Part shown: piece after piece, positions 53,492 through 62,233 of the stretch | Layout of the letters: each line of letters starts with the position of its first letter | Position numbering within the stretch: position 1 is the stretch's first letter | Assembly (NCBI RefSeq): GCF_013116745.1 | Contig: NZ_JABFOE010000004.1 | Coordinates: 184,950-248,949, forward strand | DNA from: Arthrobacter sp. 260 | GTDB taxonomy: Bacteria; Actinomycetota; Actinomycetes; Actinomycetales; Micrococcaceae | Direction: 5' to 3' | DNA: 64,000 nucleotides | Translations under genes and position numbers: made by a program | Notes under the pieces: generated by a model | What the model saw: the letters and a program-made list of their open reading frames with translations, nothing else | Database searches by the model: none | Told to the model about the DNA's origin: nothing

Positions 53492-54289
53492 CTAAGGGCT
53501 GTTGAGTCGCTTGGCGGTGTAGGCGCGGGGCGAACGAACACCGGGGCGCTGAAGAGGCACCCACAGCTTGTAGCGGTCGGCGCGGTAGTAGGACACCGAG
53601 TAGTCAATCATCGACCGGGCCACATACGCATGGCGCTGGATCTTGAGCAGCGGCGCACCGAGGTCGACGTTGAGCAGGCGCGCGATGGAGGCTGAGGCTG
53701 CAGTTGCCTCGATGGTGTCCTCCCCCCACTCCATGACCAGGCCAAACCTTTCACTCAACACGTTGTACAGCGACGTGGGAGCCGGCTCATCAAGGATCCC
53801 GGGCACCCGATGCGCCGGGATGAAGTTCTCATCGACGCTCATCGGCTCGCCGTCGGCGAGTAGCTGGCGCCGGAACCGTACGACGGGGTGCCCCTGCTCC
53901 AGTTGGAGTTCCCTGGCGATCAGCGGGGTGGCCCCGATCTGTTCGAAGCTGAGGACCCGCGCATCGGGAACCATACCCCGACGGTGCATCTCCTCGCTGT
54001 ACGAGGTGAGCTTCATCTGCAGATCCAGCTTCGTGTGCGCGACAAAGGTGCCCAGGCCGACAATCCGCTCCAGTACCTCTTCGGCTACCAGGGCGTCGAT
54101 GGCGTGGCGCACAGTCATGCGTGCCACCCCGAAATGTTGGGTCAGTTCACGCTCCGAGGGGATGGCAGTTCCCGGCTCGGCATGGGCAGTAATCAGCTCG
54201 CGCAGGATCTCCCGCAGCTGCACATGTTTGGGGGCGGTCGAATCGGGGCGGAGCCCTTCCTCGAGTAACCGCAGTAGCGTGCTCGACAC
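53492..54289 (-). CDS. GntR family regulator with UTRA ligand domain
   Basis: About 265 residues. The N-terminal winged helix includes PSERELTQHFGVARMTVRHAIDALV (HTH near residues 40-65). The C-terminal UTRA effector domain (about 95-240) has RFRRQLLADGEPMSVDENFIP, as in DasR/NagR-type regulators of the HutC subfamily. The effector may be a sugar phosphate or another small metabolite. GTG 54289 is preferred, with GAAAGG 9 bases upstream; the frame is open 10 codons further to a TTG. No sugar transport gene is adjacent, so the regulon lies elsewhere. Confidence 0.88.
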   Translation of the reverse strand: MSSTLLRLLEEGLRPDSTAPKHVQLREILRELITAHAEPGTAIPSERELTQHFGVARMTVRHAIDALVAEEVLERIVGLGTFVAHTKLDLQMKLTSYSEEMHRRGMVPDARVLSFEQIGATPLIARELQLEQGHPVVRFRRQLLADGEPMSVDENFIPAHRVPGILDEPAPTSLYNVLSERFGLVMEWGEDTIEATAASASIARLLNVDLGAPLLKIQRHAYVARSMIDYSVSYYRADRYKLWVPLQRPGVRSPRAYTAKRLNSP

Positions 54290-54380
54290 CGGTGGCGACC
54301 TTTCCTGCAGCTGCAACAACTGGCTGCTTCCAGTCTAAAGGTGTCCCCCCACAGCGTTGATTCCACCGGCCCCCCAGGGG

Positions 54381-54410
54381 TATCGTTGACTATCGTTATA
54401 TATCGTTGAA
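54381..54410 (+). repeat. Three phased TATCGTT decamers before the PadR gene
   Basis: TATCGTTGAC, TATCGTTATA and TATCGTTGAA sit head to tail at 54381, 54391 and 54401, exactly 10 bp apart, so on one face of the helix. They end 20 bases before ATG 54430. A regulator binding site, probably for the PadR protein itself, is the likely meaning. Confidence 0.7.
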
Positions 54411-54429
54411 GACGACTGAGGAGAGCATC

Positions 54430-54969
54430 ATGCGAAATTCCTACCCACCAAGTGGATTCGGCGGCAACAACATCGACGGGATGTGGCAGGCAGTCGAAGA
54501 GCTCCGGTCACGGTTTGAGAAACGCTCGGGGACACGCGCTGGCCGGGGTGAGGTCCGCTCCGCCATCCTTGCCCTGTTGGCGGAAAGGCCCATGCACGGG
54601 TACCAGATCATCCATGAAATTGAGGAACGCAGCGGGGGCAGCTGGAAGCCCAGCGCGGGATCCGTCTATCCCACGCTCCAGCTGCTCGCGGATGAGGGTT
54701 TCATCAGTGCCGAGGAGTCCAACGGTCGAAAGATCTTTTCGTTGACCGAGGCGGGCCGTGAGGAGGTGGCGGGTGCCGGCAGTAGCCCCTGGGGGCCATC
54801 CGAGCACTCGGGCGCTGCTGGGTTCGGTGCTCTGCCCAAGGCCGGAGTTGAACTGGCCCAGGCCGCGGCCCAGGTGGGGCGGACCGGGACACCGGCGCAG
54901 GTTCAGGAGGCAGTCAAGGTGCTCAATGATGCGCGCCGCCGGTTGTACTCGATCCTCGCCCAAGACTGA
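54430..54969 (+). CDS. PadR family transcriptional regulator
   Basis: 179 residues. A PadR-type winged helix covers about residues 43-115: VRSAILALLAERPMHGYQIIHEI, then SAGSVYPTLQLLADEGFI and the wing ESNGRKIFSLTEAGREE. The C-terminal part (about 120-179) is Gly/Pro/Ala-rich, ending in a helix likely for dimerisation. ATG 54430 follows GAGGAG by 6 bases. Three phased TATCGTT repeats precede it, as expected for autoregulation. It is 5 bases from the UbiB-family gene, so the kinase-like gene is likely in its control circuit. Confidence 0.9.
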   Translation: MRNSYPPSGFGGNNIDGMWQAVEELRSRFEKRSGTRAGRGEVRSAILALLAERPMHGYQIIHEIEERSGGSWKPSAGSVYPTLQLLADEGFISAEESNGRKIFSLTEAGREEVAGAGSSPWGPSEHSGAAGFGALPKAGVELAQAAAQVGRTGTPAQVQEAVKVLNDARRRLYSILAQD

Positions 54970-54974
54970 CCGGC

Positions 54975-56690
54975 GTGAGCTTGGACCGCCGGGGTACGGC
55001 GGATTCGCTCCCCGGCGTGGGTGCCACGCGCGCCCGCTACCGGCGCATCGTGCGGTTCGCGGCGTGGCATCTCGCCGTAACCTGGTGGTTCGAGCTGGTC
55101 CTTCCTCGCATTGGGCTGGGACGAATCGCCGAGCGTACCAGGACCCGACGGATGCTGCGCTTCGCACGACGCTTCAGGGTATTGGCGGTGGACCTGGGTG
55201 GGCTGATGATCAAGGTGGGCCAGTTCCTGTCGTCGAGACTCGATGTTCTGCCACCCGAGATCACCGCGGAACTCGAAGGGCTTCAGGACGAGGTGCCGCC
55301 GGTACCCTTTCCTGCTATCCGGATCCTCGCCGAAGCGGAGTTAGGAGGGCCGCTCGAGACGGTCTTCGCGTCCATCGAAGAGTCCCCTATCGCCGCGGCG
55401 TCATTCGGGCAGGCGCACCGCGCACAGCTTCGTGCACTGGATGCGGCCGACACGGGGCTGGCCGACGTCGTCGTCAAGGTCCAGCGGCCCGGCATCGACG
55501 CGATCATCGACATTGACCTTGCGGCGCTGCGGAAGGTGGACGGCTGGCTTAGCCGCGTCCGCATCGTGTCCTCGCGGGCCGACGTACCTGCCCTGGTGGA
55601 AGAGTTTGCGCAGATCAGTCTGATGGAGATTGACTACCTGCGGGAGGCCCAGAACCTGGAACGGTTTGCCTCCGACTTTGACGAGAACGATCGGGTGGGA
55701 GTGCCCGAGGTCGTCTGGGAACGGAGCACCCGCCGCGTTCTGACACTTGAGGATGTCACAGCGATCAAGATCACCGATACGGCGGCCCTGGCGGCCGCTG
55801 GGATCGATCCTGCACAGGTAGCCCCCGTGTTCGCATCCGTCATGTTCGACCAGATGTTCACCAACGGTTTCTTCCATGCCGATCCGCACCCCGGCAACAT
55901 TTTTGTGACGCCTGACCGGCAGAATCCTGGAGCACCCACCACCTGGAAGCTCACCTTCATCGACTTCGGGATGATGGGCGAGGTCCCGCCCAGCACCCGA
56001 GATGGGCTGCGGAAACTGCTGATCGCCGCTGCGACCCGCGATGGGAAGGGACTGGTCGCCGCCATCAAGGACGTGGGCGTGCTGGTTCCCTCGGCGGATA
56101 CCGGTGAACTGGAGCGGGCGATGACCCACCTGTTTGCCCGGTTTGGCGGCATGGGATTCGCTGAACTGCGGGAGGTGGATCCCAAGGAGTTCCTTGATTT
56201 TGCTGTTGAATTCGGGGATCTGGTCCGCTCGTTGCCTTTCCAGCTACCCGAGAACTTCCTGTTGATCATCCGTGCCATGTCGCTGACGTCAGGGGTGGCA
56301 AGTTCACTCGACCCCCGGTTCAACCTGTGGGATTCCGTTGAACCCTACGCCGCCCAGCTCCTGCGGGACGAGCGCGGCAACATTGTTCAGGATGTGGCCC
56401 AACAGGCCCTCACGGCGGCTTCGGTGGCCGTGCGGCTTCCACAACGCATCGACGGGCTCATTACTCGGGTGGAGGACGGCTCCCTAACCGTCGCCAACCC
56501 CCGACTGGAGCAACGGCTCACTCGCCTGGACCGCACGGCTCAGCGTTCCGCTTCGGCACTGGTCTTCGCGGCGTTGCTGATCGCTGGCTCGGTGGTGAGG
56601 GCCGATGACACAGGCCTGGGAAACGTGCTGATGCTCGCCTCGGCGCTCCCCCTCCTGCACGGACTCTGGGCTGGCCGTCGGGGCCTGTAG
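54975..56690 (+). CDS. ABC1/AarF/UbiB family atypical kinase
   Basis: 571 residues of the UbiB/ADCK protein-kinase-like family. KVGQFLSSRLDVLPPEI is the KxGQ motif that occludes the active site, and AAASFGQAHRA is the Ala-rich nucleotide loop. VVVKVQRPGI has the catalytic Lys, and DPHPGNIF and FIDFGMMG carry the metal-binding residues. Two C-terminal membrane helices (about 523-560) anchor it. The family supports quinone biosynthesis, here possibly menaquinone, matching nearby menaquinol-using bc1 genes. The start is GTG 54975, five bases after the PadR stop. Confidence 0.9.
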   Translation: MSLDRRGTADSLPGVGATRARYRRIVRFAAWHLAVTWWFELVLPRIGLGRIAERTRTRRMLRFARRFRVLAVDLGGLMIKVGQFLSSRLDVLPPEITAELEGLQDEVPPVPFPAIRILAEAELGGPLETVFASIEESPIAAASFGQAHRAQLRALDAADTGLADVVVKVQRPGIDAIIDIDLAALRKVDGWLSRVRIVSSRADVPALVEEFAQISLMEIDYLREAQNLERFASDFDENDRVGVPEVVWERSTRRVLTLEDVTAIKITDTAALAAAGIDPAQVAPVFASVMFDQMFTNGFFHADPHPGNIFVTPDRQNPGAPTTWKLTFIDFGMMGEVPPSTRDGLRKLLIAAATRDGKGLVAAIKDVGVLVPSADTGELERAMTHLFARFGGMGFAELREVDPKEFLDFAVEFGDLVRSLPFQLPENFLLIIRAMSLTSGVASSLDPRFNLWDSVEPYAAQLLRDERGNIVQDVAQQALTAASVAVRLPQRIDGLITRVEDGSLTVANPRLEQRLTRLDRTAQRSASALVFAALLIAGSVVRADDTGLGNVLMLASALPLLHGLWAGRRGL

Positions 56691-56718
56691 CACCACCGCG
56701 GTTGCGGGTCCGCCACGG

Positions 56719-56751
56719 CAGGGCCGCGGGGCCGGCACCACCCCGGCCCTG
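56719..56751 (+). terminator. Hairpin after the UbiB-family gene
   Basis: CAGGGCC and GGGG pair with CCCC and GGCCCTG, with a two-base bulge and a 9-base loop. It lies 28 bases after the stop. Confidence 0.55.
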
Positions 56752-56829
56752 TCTGAGCTCCCAGTAACCATGTCTGAGCTCTCAGTACCCTGCCAGAGTC
56801 ACCAGCACCTCGTCAGAATCACCAGCGCG
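56750..56829 (+). repeat. Four-unit degenerate tandem array, 20-21 bp period
   Basis: TGTCTGAGCTCCCAGTA (56750) and TGTCTGAGCTCTCAGTA (56771) are 16/17 identical. CCAGAGTCACCAGC (56793) and TCAGAATCACCAGC (56813) match 12/14, and the two pairs share a TG-C-GAG-CAG pattern. Confidence 0.65.
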
Positions 56830-56982
56830 GAGCCTCAGGTCCCGGCCGAGCGATAGCCGCACCCCGCTCGCTAGCCCTACCCCGAGCGAAGGTCGGACCC
56901 ACAGCGGGGCCGCGACTCTCGACGAGCCTCCCGCGACCAGGGTCCGCTATCGTTAGCCGACACGGCCTGCCGTTAACGACGT

Positions 56983-57010
56983 TGGGCCCCCACCCGGAGG
57001 TGGGGGCCCA
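56983..57010. terminator. Bidirectional GC-rich terminator before ctaF end
   Basis: TGGGCCCCCACC pairs perfectly with GGTGGGGGCCCA around a CGGA loop (12-bp stem). It lies 38 bases past the ctaF stop and could end ctaCDF transcripts. Confidence 0.75.
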
Positions 57011-57048
57011 TCGTTGCAATGCTTGACTAGAGCCTTGCAATCCTTGAT

Positions 57049-57450
57049 TTAGTGGGCGTGGTCCCCACGGCTGTATTCGAAGACCCAGCCAACCAGGGCG
57101 ATCACGCAGAGGCCGAGGCTGATGTAGAGCACCCACCAGCCCACTGCGAGGCCCAGGAAGCCGCCAGCAGCCGACAGACCGAGCACGAGGGGCCACCAGC
57201 TCCAGGGACTGAAATGACCCTGTTCACCTGACCCTTCATGGATCTCGGCGTCGAGCCTGTCCTCGGGCCGCATTCCGATCCTGCGGCCGGTGAACCCCAG
57301 GTAGAACCCGATCATTGCGGCGAGTCCGCCGACCAGCAGGATGCCGAGGAACCCGACGTATTCGGTCCACCCGGTGAGGTAGCCGTAGACCACTCCGACG
57401 AGTACGAAGAAAGGTGCTCCCCAGAAGAAGAGTCCGGTCTCAACCTTCAT
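57049..57450 (-). CDS. ctaF: Cytochrome c oxidase subunit IV (actinobacterial)
   Basis: 133 residues with four membrane helices. KVETGLFFWGAPFFVLVGVVYG is the first span, and EYVGFLGILLVGGLAAMIGFYLGF and the PLVLGLSAAGGFLGLAVGWW span follow. This subunit is specific to Actinobacteria. The gene is 3 bases after ctaD and last in ctaCDF, with its C-terminus ending in DHAH. Its function is to complete the aa3 oxidase within the bc1-aa3 supercomplex. Confidence 0.94.
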   Translation of the reverse strand: MKVETGLFFWGAPFFVLVGVVYGYLTGWTEYVGFLGILLVGGLAAMIGFYLGFTGRRIGMRPEDRLDAEIHEGSGEQGHFSPWSWWPLVLGLSAAGGFLGLAVGWWVLYISLGLCVIALVGWVFEYSRGDHAH

Positions 57451-57453
57451 GTG

Positions 57454-59175
57454 CTAGGCGTCCTTCCGGTCGGCCGCGCCAAGTGCCTGTCCTACGGCAG
57501 AGCTTGGCGTGTGCTGCTGCTGCAGCTCGGGGTGGTGGAGATCCAGTGCGGGACGCTCTGACCGGATCCGGGGCAGTGACGTGAAGTTGTGGCGTGGGGG
57601 AGGGCAGGAGGTCGCCCATTCCAGCGAGGCACCGAAGCCCCAAGGGTCGTCGACCTCGACCTTCTTGCCGCTGCGCCAGGTGATGTACACGTTCCAGAAG
57701 AACGGAATCAGTGAGGCACCGAGAACGAAGGACGCGATGGTCGAGAACTGGTTCATCGCTGTGAACCCGTCCTCGGGCAGGTAGTCCGCGTAACGACGGG
57801 GCATACCGATGACGCCCAGCCAGTGCTGGATCAGGAAGGTGCCGTGGAAACCAACGAACAGCATCCAGAAGTGGATCTTTCCGAGACGCTCGTTCAGCAT
57901 CTTTCCTGTCCACTTTGGCCACCAGAAGTAGAAGCCAGCGAACATCGCGAAGACGACGGTACCGAAGACCACGTAGTGGAAGTGGGCCACCACGAAGTAG
58001 GTGTCCGAGACGTGGAAGTCGAGCGGAGGTGAAGCCAGGATGATGCCGGTGAGTCCGCCGAACAGGAAGGTCACCAGGAACCCGAGGCTCCAGAGCATGG
58101 GCGTCTCGAACGTGATCGAGCCACGCCACATGGTGCCTATCCAGTTGAAGAATTTCACGCCAGTTGGCACCGCGATCAGCATCGTCATGAAGGCGAAGAA
58201 CGGCAGGAGCACCGCACCGGTGACGTACATGTGGTGGGCCCAGACGGTCACCGACAGAGCGGCGATGGCGATCGTCGCGTAGACGAGCCCCTTGTAGCCG
58301 AAGATGGGTTTCCGGCTGAAGACCGGGAAGATCTCGGACACGATGCCGAAGAACGGCAGCGCGATGATGTACACCTCGGGGTGCCCGAAGAACCAGAACA
58401 GGTGCTGCCAGAGGATCGCTCCCCCGTTGTCCGGGTCGAAGATGTGTGCACCAAACCGGCGGTCCGCGCCGAGGGCGAAGAGTGCCGCGGCCAGTGGCGG
58501 GAAAGCCATCAGCACGAGGATCGCCGTGACTAGGGTGTTCCAGGTAAAGATCGGCATCCGCCACATGGTCATGCCAGGGGCACGCATGCAGATGATCGTG
58601 GTGATGAAGTTGACCGCGCCCAGGATGGTACCGAAACCCGACAACGCCAGGCCGAACACCCACAGGTCACCACCGAGCCCCGGGGAGAAGGTGGTGTTGG
58701 ACAGCGGCGCATAGGCGAACCAGCCGAAGGACGCAGCACCCTGGGGGGTGATGAAGCCGGATACGGCGATGGTGCTGCCGAAGAGGAAGAACCAGAAGGC
58801 CAGCGCGTTCAAGCGTGGGAACGCGACGTCGGGGGCGCCGATCTGAAGCGGCATGATGACGTTGGCGAAACCGGCGAACAGTGGGGTCGCGAACATCAGC
58901 AGCATGACCGTGCCGTGCATCGTGAACAGCTGGTTGTACTGTTCCTTGGTCTGCAGGATCTGCATTCCTGGCTCAAAGAGCTCCGCACGGATGACGAGCG
59001 CCATCACGCCGGCCAGGCAGAAGAAGATGAAGGACGCAATCAGGTACATGTACCCGATGGTCTTGTGGTCGGTGGAGGTAATCCAGCTGACCACAACGCG
59101 GCCCTTGGACCGCGGGACGACCCGGGGCGCAACGGTGGTGCCGGAGTCGTCAGCTGTGTATTCGTAAGTGGACAT
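57454..59175 (-). CDS. ctaD: Cytochrome c oxidase subunit I (aa3 type)
   Basis: 573 residues, twelve membrane helices. [12 protein letters not shown] at the N-terminus, [18 protein letters not shown] (heme a ligand region), [14 protein letters not shown] (CuB His and the K-channel-side Glu), WAHHMYVTG (CuB ligands) and [12 protein letters not shown] (heme a/a3 His ligands) are all intact. This is a functional heme-copper oxidase core. Its ATG overlaps the ctaC stop by one base. The C-terminus has an actinobacterial extension of about 60 residues. Confidence 0.97.
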   Translation of the reverse strand: MSTYEYTADDSGTTVAPRVVPRSKGRVVVSWITSTDHKTIGYMYLIASFIFFCLAGVMALVIRAELFEPGMQILQTKEQYNQLFTMHGTVMLLMFATPLFAGFANVIMPLQIGAPDVAFPRLNALAFWFFLFGSTIAVSGFITPQGAASFGWFAYAPLSNTTFSPGLGGDLWVFGLALSGFGTILGAVNFITTIICMRAPGMTMWRMPIFTWNTLVTAILVLMAFPPLAAALFALGADRRFGAHIFDPDNGGAILWQHLFWFFGHPEVYIIALPFFGIVSEIFPVFSRKPIFGYKGLVYATIAIAALSVTVWAHHMYVTGAVLLPFFAFMTMLIAVPTGVKFFNWIGTMWRGSITFETPMLWSLGFLVTFLFGGLTGIILASPPLDFHVSDTYFVVAHFHYVVFGTVVFAMFAGFYFWWPKWTGKMLNERLGKIHFWMLFVGFHGTFLIQHWLGVIGMPRRYADYLPEDGFTAMNQFSTIASFVLGASLIPFFWNVYITWRSGKKVEVDDPWGFGASLEWATSCPPPRHNFTSLPRIRSERPALDLHHPELQQQHTPSSAVGQALGAADRKDA

Positions 59176-60041
59176 CAGCCGTTACTCCCTGCTGGTTCAA
59201 GTTCGTTGTCGGAAGACGAGTTGCGATCGTATTCTTCACCGAGTTGGCCATCCTCAAGGGTGGCCATGTGCGCATCAAACTCTTCCTGCGAAACCACTGC
59301 AACGTTGAAGAGCATCTCCGAGTGGTATTCACCGCACAGCTCGGCGCACTTCCCGTCGAAGGTGCCTTCCCGTGTGGGGGTGAGGGTGATGTAGTTGGTG
59401 CGACCGGGAATCATGTCACGCTTCTGCAGGAACGCTGGCACCCAGAAGGAGTGCAGCACATCGCGGGCGTTGAGCTGGAGCTCGACGGTCTGGTTAACCG
59501 GCAGGTAAAGGGTGGGAAGTGTCTCGGGGACACCTTCCTCACCGGTCAGGTTGGCCTGGACTCCGCTGAAGTACTTGTCTTCGTTCACGTAGTTGAAGTC
59601 CCATGACCACTGCTTGCCACGGACATCGACTACCAGGTCCGGGTTGTCCACGCGGGCATCAATGGCCTGCTGGTCCCGGTCAGTGAAGTAGAAGAAGACG
59701 AGAACCATGAACAGGGGAATCGTCAGGTAGAAGACCTCAAGGGGAAGGTTGTAGCTGACCTGGCGGGGAAATCCTGTCTCATTCCGTCGCCGACGGTAGG
59801 CAACGATGCACCAGATGATGAGACCCCAAGTGATGACGCCGACTATCAGTGCCGCAATCCAGGAGTTCACCCACAGATCAATGATCCGGCCGGTGTGGTT
59901 GGTGTTGTCGCGCTCGGCGGGCAACCAACCCCTTTGGACTTCAGCTGAACAGCCCGACAGAAACAACGCGCCTACCAGCATGAGGCTGGAGATCTTGGTG
60001 ACCCTTGCGCGCCGGGTGCCGGTTCGGTGCTGCGAACTCAC
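59175..60041 (-). CDS. ctaC: Cytochrome c oxidase subunit II
   Basis: 288 residues. The signal peptide ends in lipobox LSGC, so the protein is a lipoprotein with two further membrane helices (about 60-80 and 105-125). The cupredoxin domain has the CuA site H... and [12 protein letters not shown], and an aromatic WSWDFNY electron-entry patch. It starts at GTG 60041 after AAGGAAGGG. First gene of ctaCDF; it receives electrons from the di-heme cytochrome c subunit QcrC. Confidence 0.96.
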   Translation of the reverse strand: MSSQHRTGTRRARVTKISSLMLVGALFLSGCSAEVQRGWLPAERDNTNHTGRIIDLWVNSWIAALIVGVITWGLIIWCIVAYRRRRNETGFPRQVSYNLPLEVFYLTIPLFMVLVFFYFTDRDQQAIDARVDNPDLVVDVRGKQWSWDFNYVNEDKYFSGVQANLTGEEGVPETLPTLYLPVNQTVELQLNARDVLHSFWVPAFLQKRDMIPGRTNYITLTPTREGTFDGKCAELCGEYHSEMLFNVAVVSQEEFDAHMATLEDGQLGEEYDRNSSSDNELEPAGSNG

Positions 60042-60159
60042 AGACGGCCCTTCCTTTTCTTACGTGTCTGCCACCCGTGGCGGCGTTACCCCGTGTGCGC
60101 AAAAGGCACACATTTAGTTTTACTACTTACTGTAGAGCTTACCCGTAACCGCCGCCATC

Positions 60160-60205
60160 GGATGACACAAAGACGGCCTGCCGCGGAACTTTTGGCAGGT
60201 CATCC
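60160..60205 (-). terminator. Nested hairpin after the Fe-S protein gene
   Basis: GGATGAC pairs with GTCATCC, and inside it CTGCC pairs with GGCAG. It lies about 30 bases beyond the minus-strand erpA stop and upstream of ctaC. Confidence 0.5.
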
Positions 60206-60234
60206 TGGGTGTTTGTTTGGGCAGCAAACACGTG

Positions 60235-60615
60235 CTAGTGGAACGAATCGCCGCAGGCGCAGGACCCACCCGCATTGGGGTTGTCGATGGTGAAGCCCTG
60301 CTTGGAGATGGTGTCCTCGAAGTCGATCGAGGCGCCCGCAAGGTAAGGGACACTCATCCGGTCGACAATGACCTCGACGCCGTCGAACTCCCGGACGGCG
60401 TCGCCGTCGAGGGTGCGCTCGTCGAAGTACAGCTGGTAGATCAGGCCTGAACAGCCGCCGGGCTGCACGGCAACGCGGAGGCGCAGATCGGTGCGGCCTT
60501 CCTGCTCCAGGAGGCTGCGTACCTTGTCGGCTGCAACATCGGAGAGCATCACCTCATGGGCGGCCAATTCCGCCTCGGTGGTTCCGGTGGTGGTTTCGCT
60601 GGTGGAAGTACTCAT
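60235..60615 (-). CDS. erpA: Iron-sulfur cluster insertion protein (HesB/IscA/ErpA type)
   Basis: 126 residues. The HesB-type fold has the three Fe-S ligand cysteines, one in QPGGCSGLIYQLYF and two in the C-terminal GGSCACGDSFH. TISKQGFTIDNPNA is the family strand before these. It carries [4Fe-4S]/[2Fe-2S] clusters to client enzymes such as the Rieske protein or aconitase. AGGAG lies 8 bases before ATG 60615. The gene lies alone, upstream of ctaC in the same direction, separated by a hairpin. The symbol erpA follows actinobacterial usage. Confidence 0.92.
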   Translation of the reverse strand: MSTSTSETTTGTTEAELAAHEVMLSDVAADKVRSLLEQEGRTDLRLRVAVQPGGCSGLIYQLYFDERTLDGDAVREFDGVEVIVDRMSVPYLAGASIDFEDTISKQGFTIDNPNAGGSCACGDSFH

Positions 60616-60741
60616 AACTGGTTTCTCCTCGCTGTGGACACGCGTCGCGGTTTTGTGTCCTACCTAATGGTACGTCGGCAGTCCCGTCCGCGACCAACCC
60701 CGGCCAGGGCAGGTCGCGGACGGCGTCCCCGGCCGGGTTGG

Positions 60742-62145
60742 TCAGAGACCCTCGGCATTGATGCGGGAGAGCATCAATGCCTCGGCAAGGACAGCTTTCT
60801 GGAACTCTGCGAGATGCAGCGACTCGTTGGCGCTGTGTGCGCGGGAGTCGGGATCCTCAACCCCGGTGATCAGGATCTGCGCGGAGGGGTACACCTCGGT
60901 CAGGTCGGCGATGAAGGGAATCGAGCCTCCCATTCCGGCTTCAACGGCCGGGACCCCCCACGCTTCCTGGAGCGCCCACAGGGCGGTCTGGGCGGCCGGT
61001 GCAGCCGTGTCGGCGGCGAAGGCGCTACCGGTCTCCCCCTCGGTGAACGTCACGGTTGCACCAAATGGCGCGTGACGCGCCACATGGTCCTTGACCGCAG
61101 CCATCGCCGATGCCGGATCCTGGCCCGGCGCCAGGCGCAGGCTGAATTTGGCGCGGGCCCGTGGGAGCAGGGTGTTGGAGGACAGGGCAACTGTGGGTGC
61201 GTCCAGCCCGATGATGGACAGCGCGGGCTTGGTCCAGAGCCGCGAGGCGATGGATCCGGTACCGGCAAGTTGGACGCCGTCGAGCACCGAGGCGTCGGCA
61301 CGGTAGTCGGCCTCCGGATAATCGACTGTGGCGTCGTCGCCGCCAGCGAGCCCTGCGATGGCGACATCGCCGGCGTCGTCGTGGAACGTGGCGATCAGCC
61401 GGGCGAGGAGCGTCGGTGCGTCCAGCACCGGTCCCCCGAACATGCCCGAGTGGACCGCGTGTTCAAGGACCTGCACCTCGACGGTACCGTCGACCAGACC
61501 GCGCAGGCTCGTGGTCAGGGCGGGGACACCGACCTTCCAGTTGCTGGAATCGGCGACCACAATCACGTCAGCCTGGAGCAGGTCCCGATGGGTGTCGAGG
61601 AACGTACGGAAGGTCGGCGAACCGGCCTCCTCCTCGCCCTCGATGAACAGGGTGACGCCGACGCCGAAGTCCTGCCCGAGGACATCGTCCAGCGCGCGGA
61701 GGGCCCCGATGTGCGCCATGATGCCCGCTTTGTCATCGGCTGCTCCCCTGCCGTAAAGCCGGCCCTCGCGTTCGACGGCGGTGAACGGCTCGCTCTCCCA
61801 CAGCGCAGGGTCGCCCGGCGGTTGCACGTCGTGGTGGGCGTAGAGAAGCACCGTCGGTTTCCCTGGTGCGGCGGGCCGGCGGGCGACGACGGCGGGACCG
61901 CCCTCGACCCCGTCGGTGGTGACCCGGAGGATCTGGACGTCGTTGAGGCCGGTGGCACGAATCAGGTCCGAGACGGCTGTGGCGCTGCGGTCCAGCTCGG
62001 CCGGGTCGAAAGCTTCCCAGGCGATCCCGGGGATGGCGACAAGGTCAATGAGGTCAGTGACCACCTGGTCGAAGCCGGCGGCGACGGCGGCGCGGAGGTC
62101 TCCAGCCGAAAAGTCGTGGGGGGATGCGAGTTGTTCATCAGTCAT
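60742..62145 (-). CDS. M20 family metallodipeptidase
   Basis: 467 residues from ATG 62145, with AAGG 9 bases upstream; the frame continues upstream without family sequence. LLYAHHDVQPPG holds the metal-binding His and Asp, GRGAADDKAGIMAH the bridging Asp, and EGEEEAGSP the catalytic and metal Glu residues. The dimerisation (lid) domain lies at about residues 210-340. The family cleaves di- or tripeptides or acylated amino acids (PepV/carnosinase-like). The divergent DUF3043 gene starts 89 bases away. Confidence 0.9.
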   Translation of the reverse strand: MTDEQLASPHDFSAGDLRAAVAAGFDQVVTDLIDLVAIPGIAWEAFDPAELDRSATAVSDLIRATGLNDVQILRVTTDGVEGGPAVVARRPAAPGKPTVLLYAHHDVQPPGDPALWESEPFTAVEREGRLYGRGAADDKAGIMAHIGALRALDDVLGQDFGVGVTLFIEGEEEAGSPTFRTFLDTHRDLLQADVIVVADSSNWKVGVPALTTSLRGLVDGTVEVQVLEHAVHSGMFGGPVLDAPTLLARLIATFHDDAGDVAIAGLAGGDDATVDYPEADYRADASVLDGVQLAGTGSIASRLWTKPALSIIGLDAPTVALSSNTLLPRARAKFSLRLAPGQDPASAMAAVKDHVARHAPFGATVTFTEGETGSAFAADTAAPAAQTALWALQEAWGVPAVEAGMGGSIPFIADLTEVYPSAQILITGVEDPDSRAHSANESLHLAEFQKAVLAEALMLSRINAEGL

Positions 62146-62161
62146 GTAAGTCGACCTTACA
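62145..62161. promoter_or_regulatory. Palindromic operator-like site at the dipeptidase start
   Basis: TGTAAG and CTTACA flank TCGAC on the plus strand (6-bp arms, 5-bp spacer). On the minus strand the site covers TAAGGT, the likely -10 box of the dipeptidase gene, 8 bases before its ATG. Confidence 0.4.
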
Positions 62162-62221
62162 CAGTGGCGTTGTGGAGTGACCGCAGCGAAGTGACCGGGC
62201 GCACGTGACCGGCGCGGCGGG

Positions 62222-62227
62222 TATCCT
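62222..62227 (+). promoter_or_regulatory. -10 box of the DUF3043 gene (leaderless)
   Basis: TATCCT ends 6 bases before GTG 62234. A GAAGGG in between is too close to serve as Shine-Dalgarno. Confidence 0.5.
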
Positions 62228-62233
62228 TGAAGG

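Larger units (their letters stand above)
56691..57048. other. 358-base intergenic region between the UbiB gene and ctaF
   Basis: No open frame looks real. It contains a terminator-like stem, a four-unit degenerate tandem array and a second strong GC stem. The stretch at 56830-56982 is very GC-rich with no recognisable structure. Confidence 0.6.

Noticed and set aside
60556..62208. A 550-codon plus-strand open frame opposite the dipeptidase and the Fe-S protein genes
   Set aside because: It is antisense to two well-supported genes and has the biased composition of a high-GC shadow frame.
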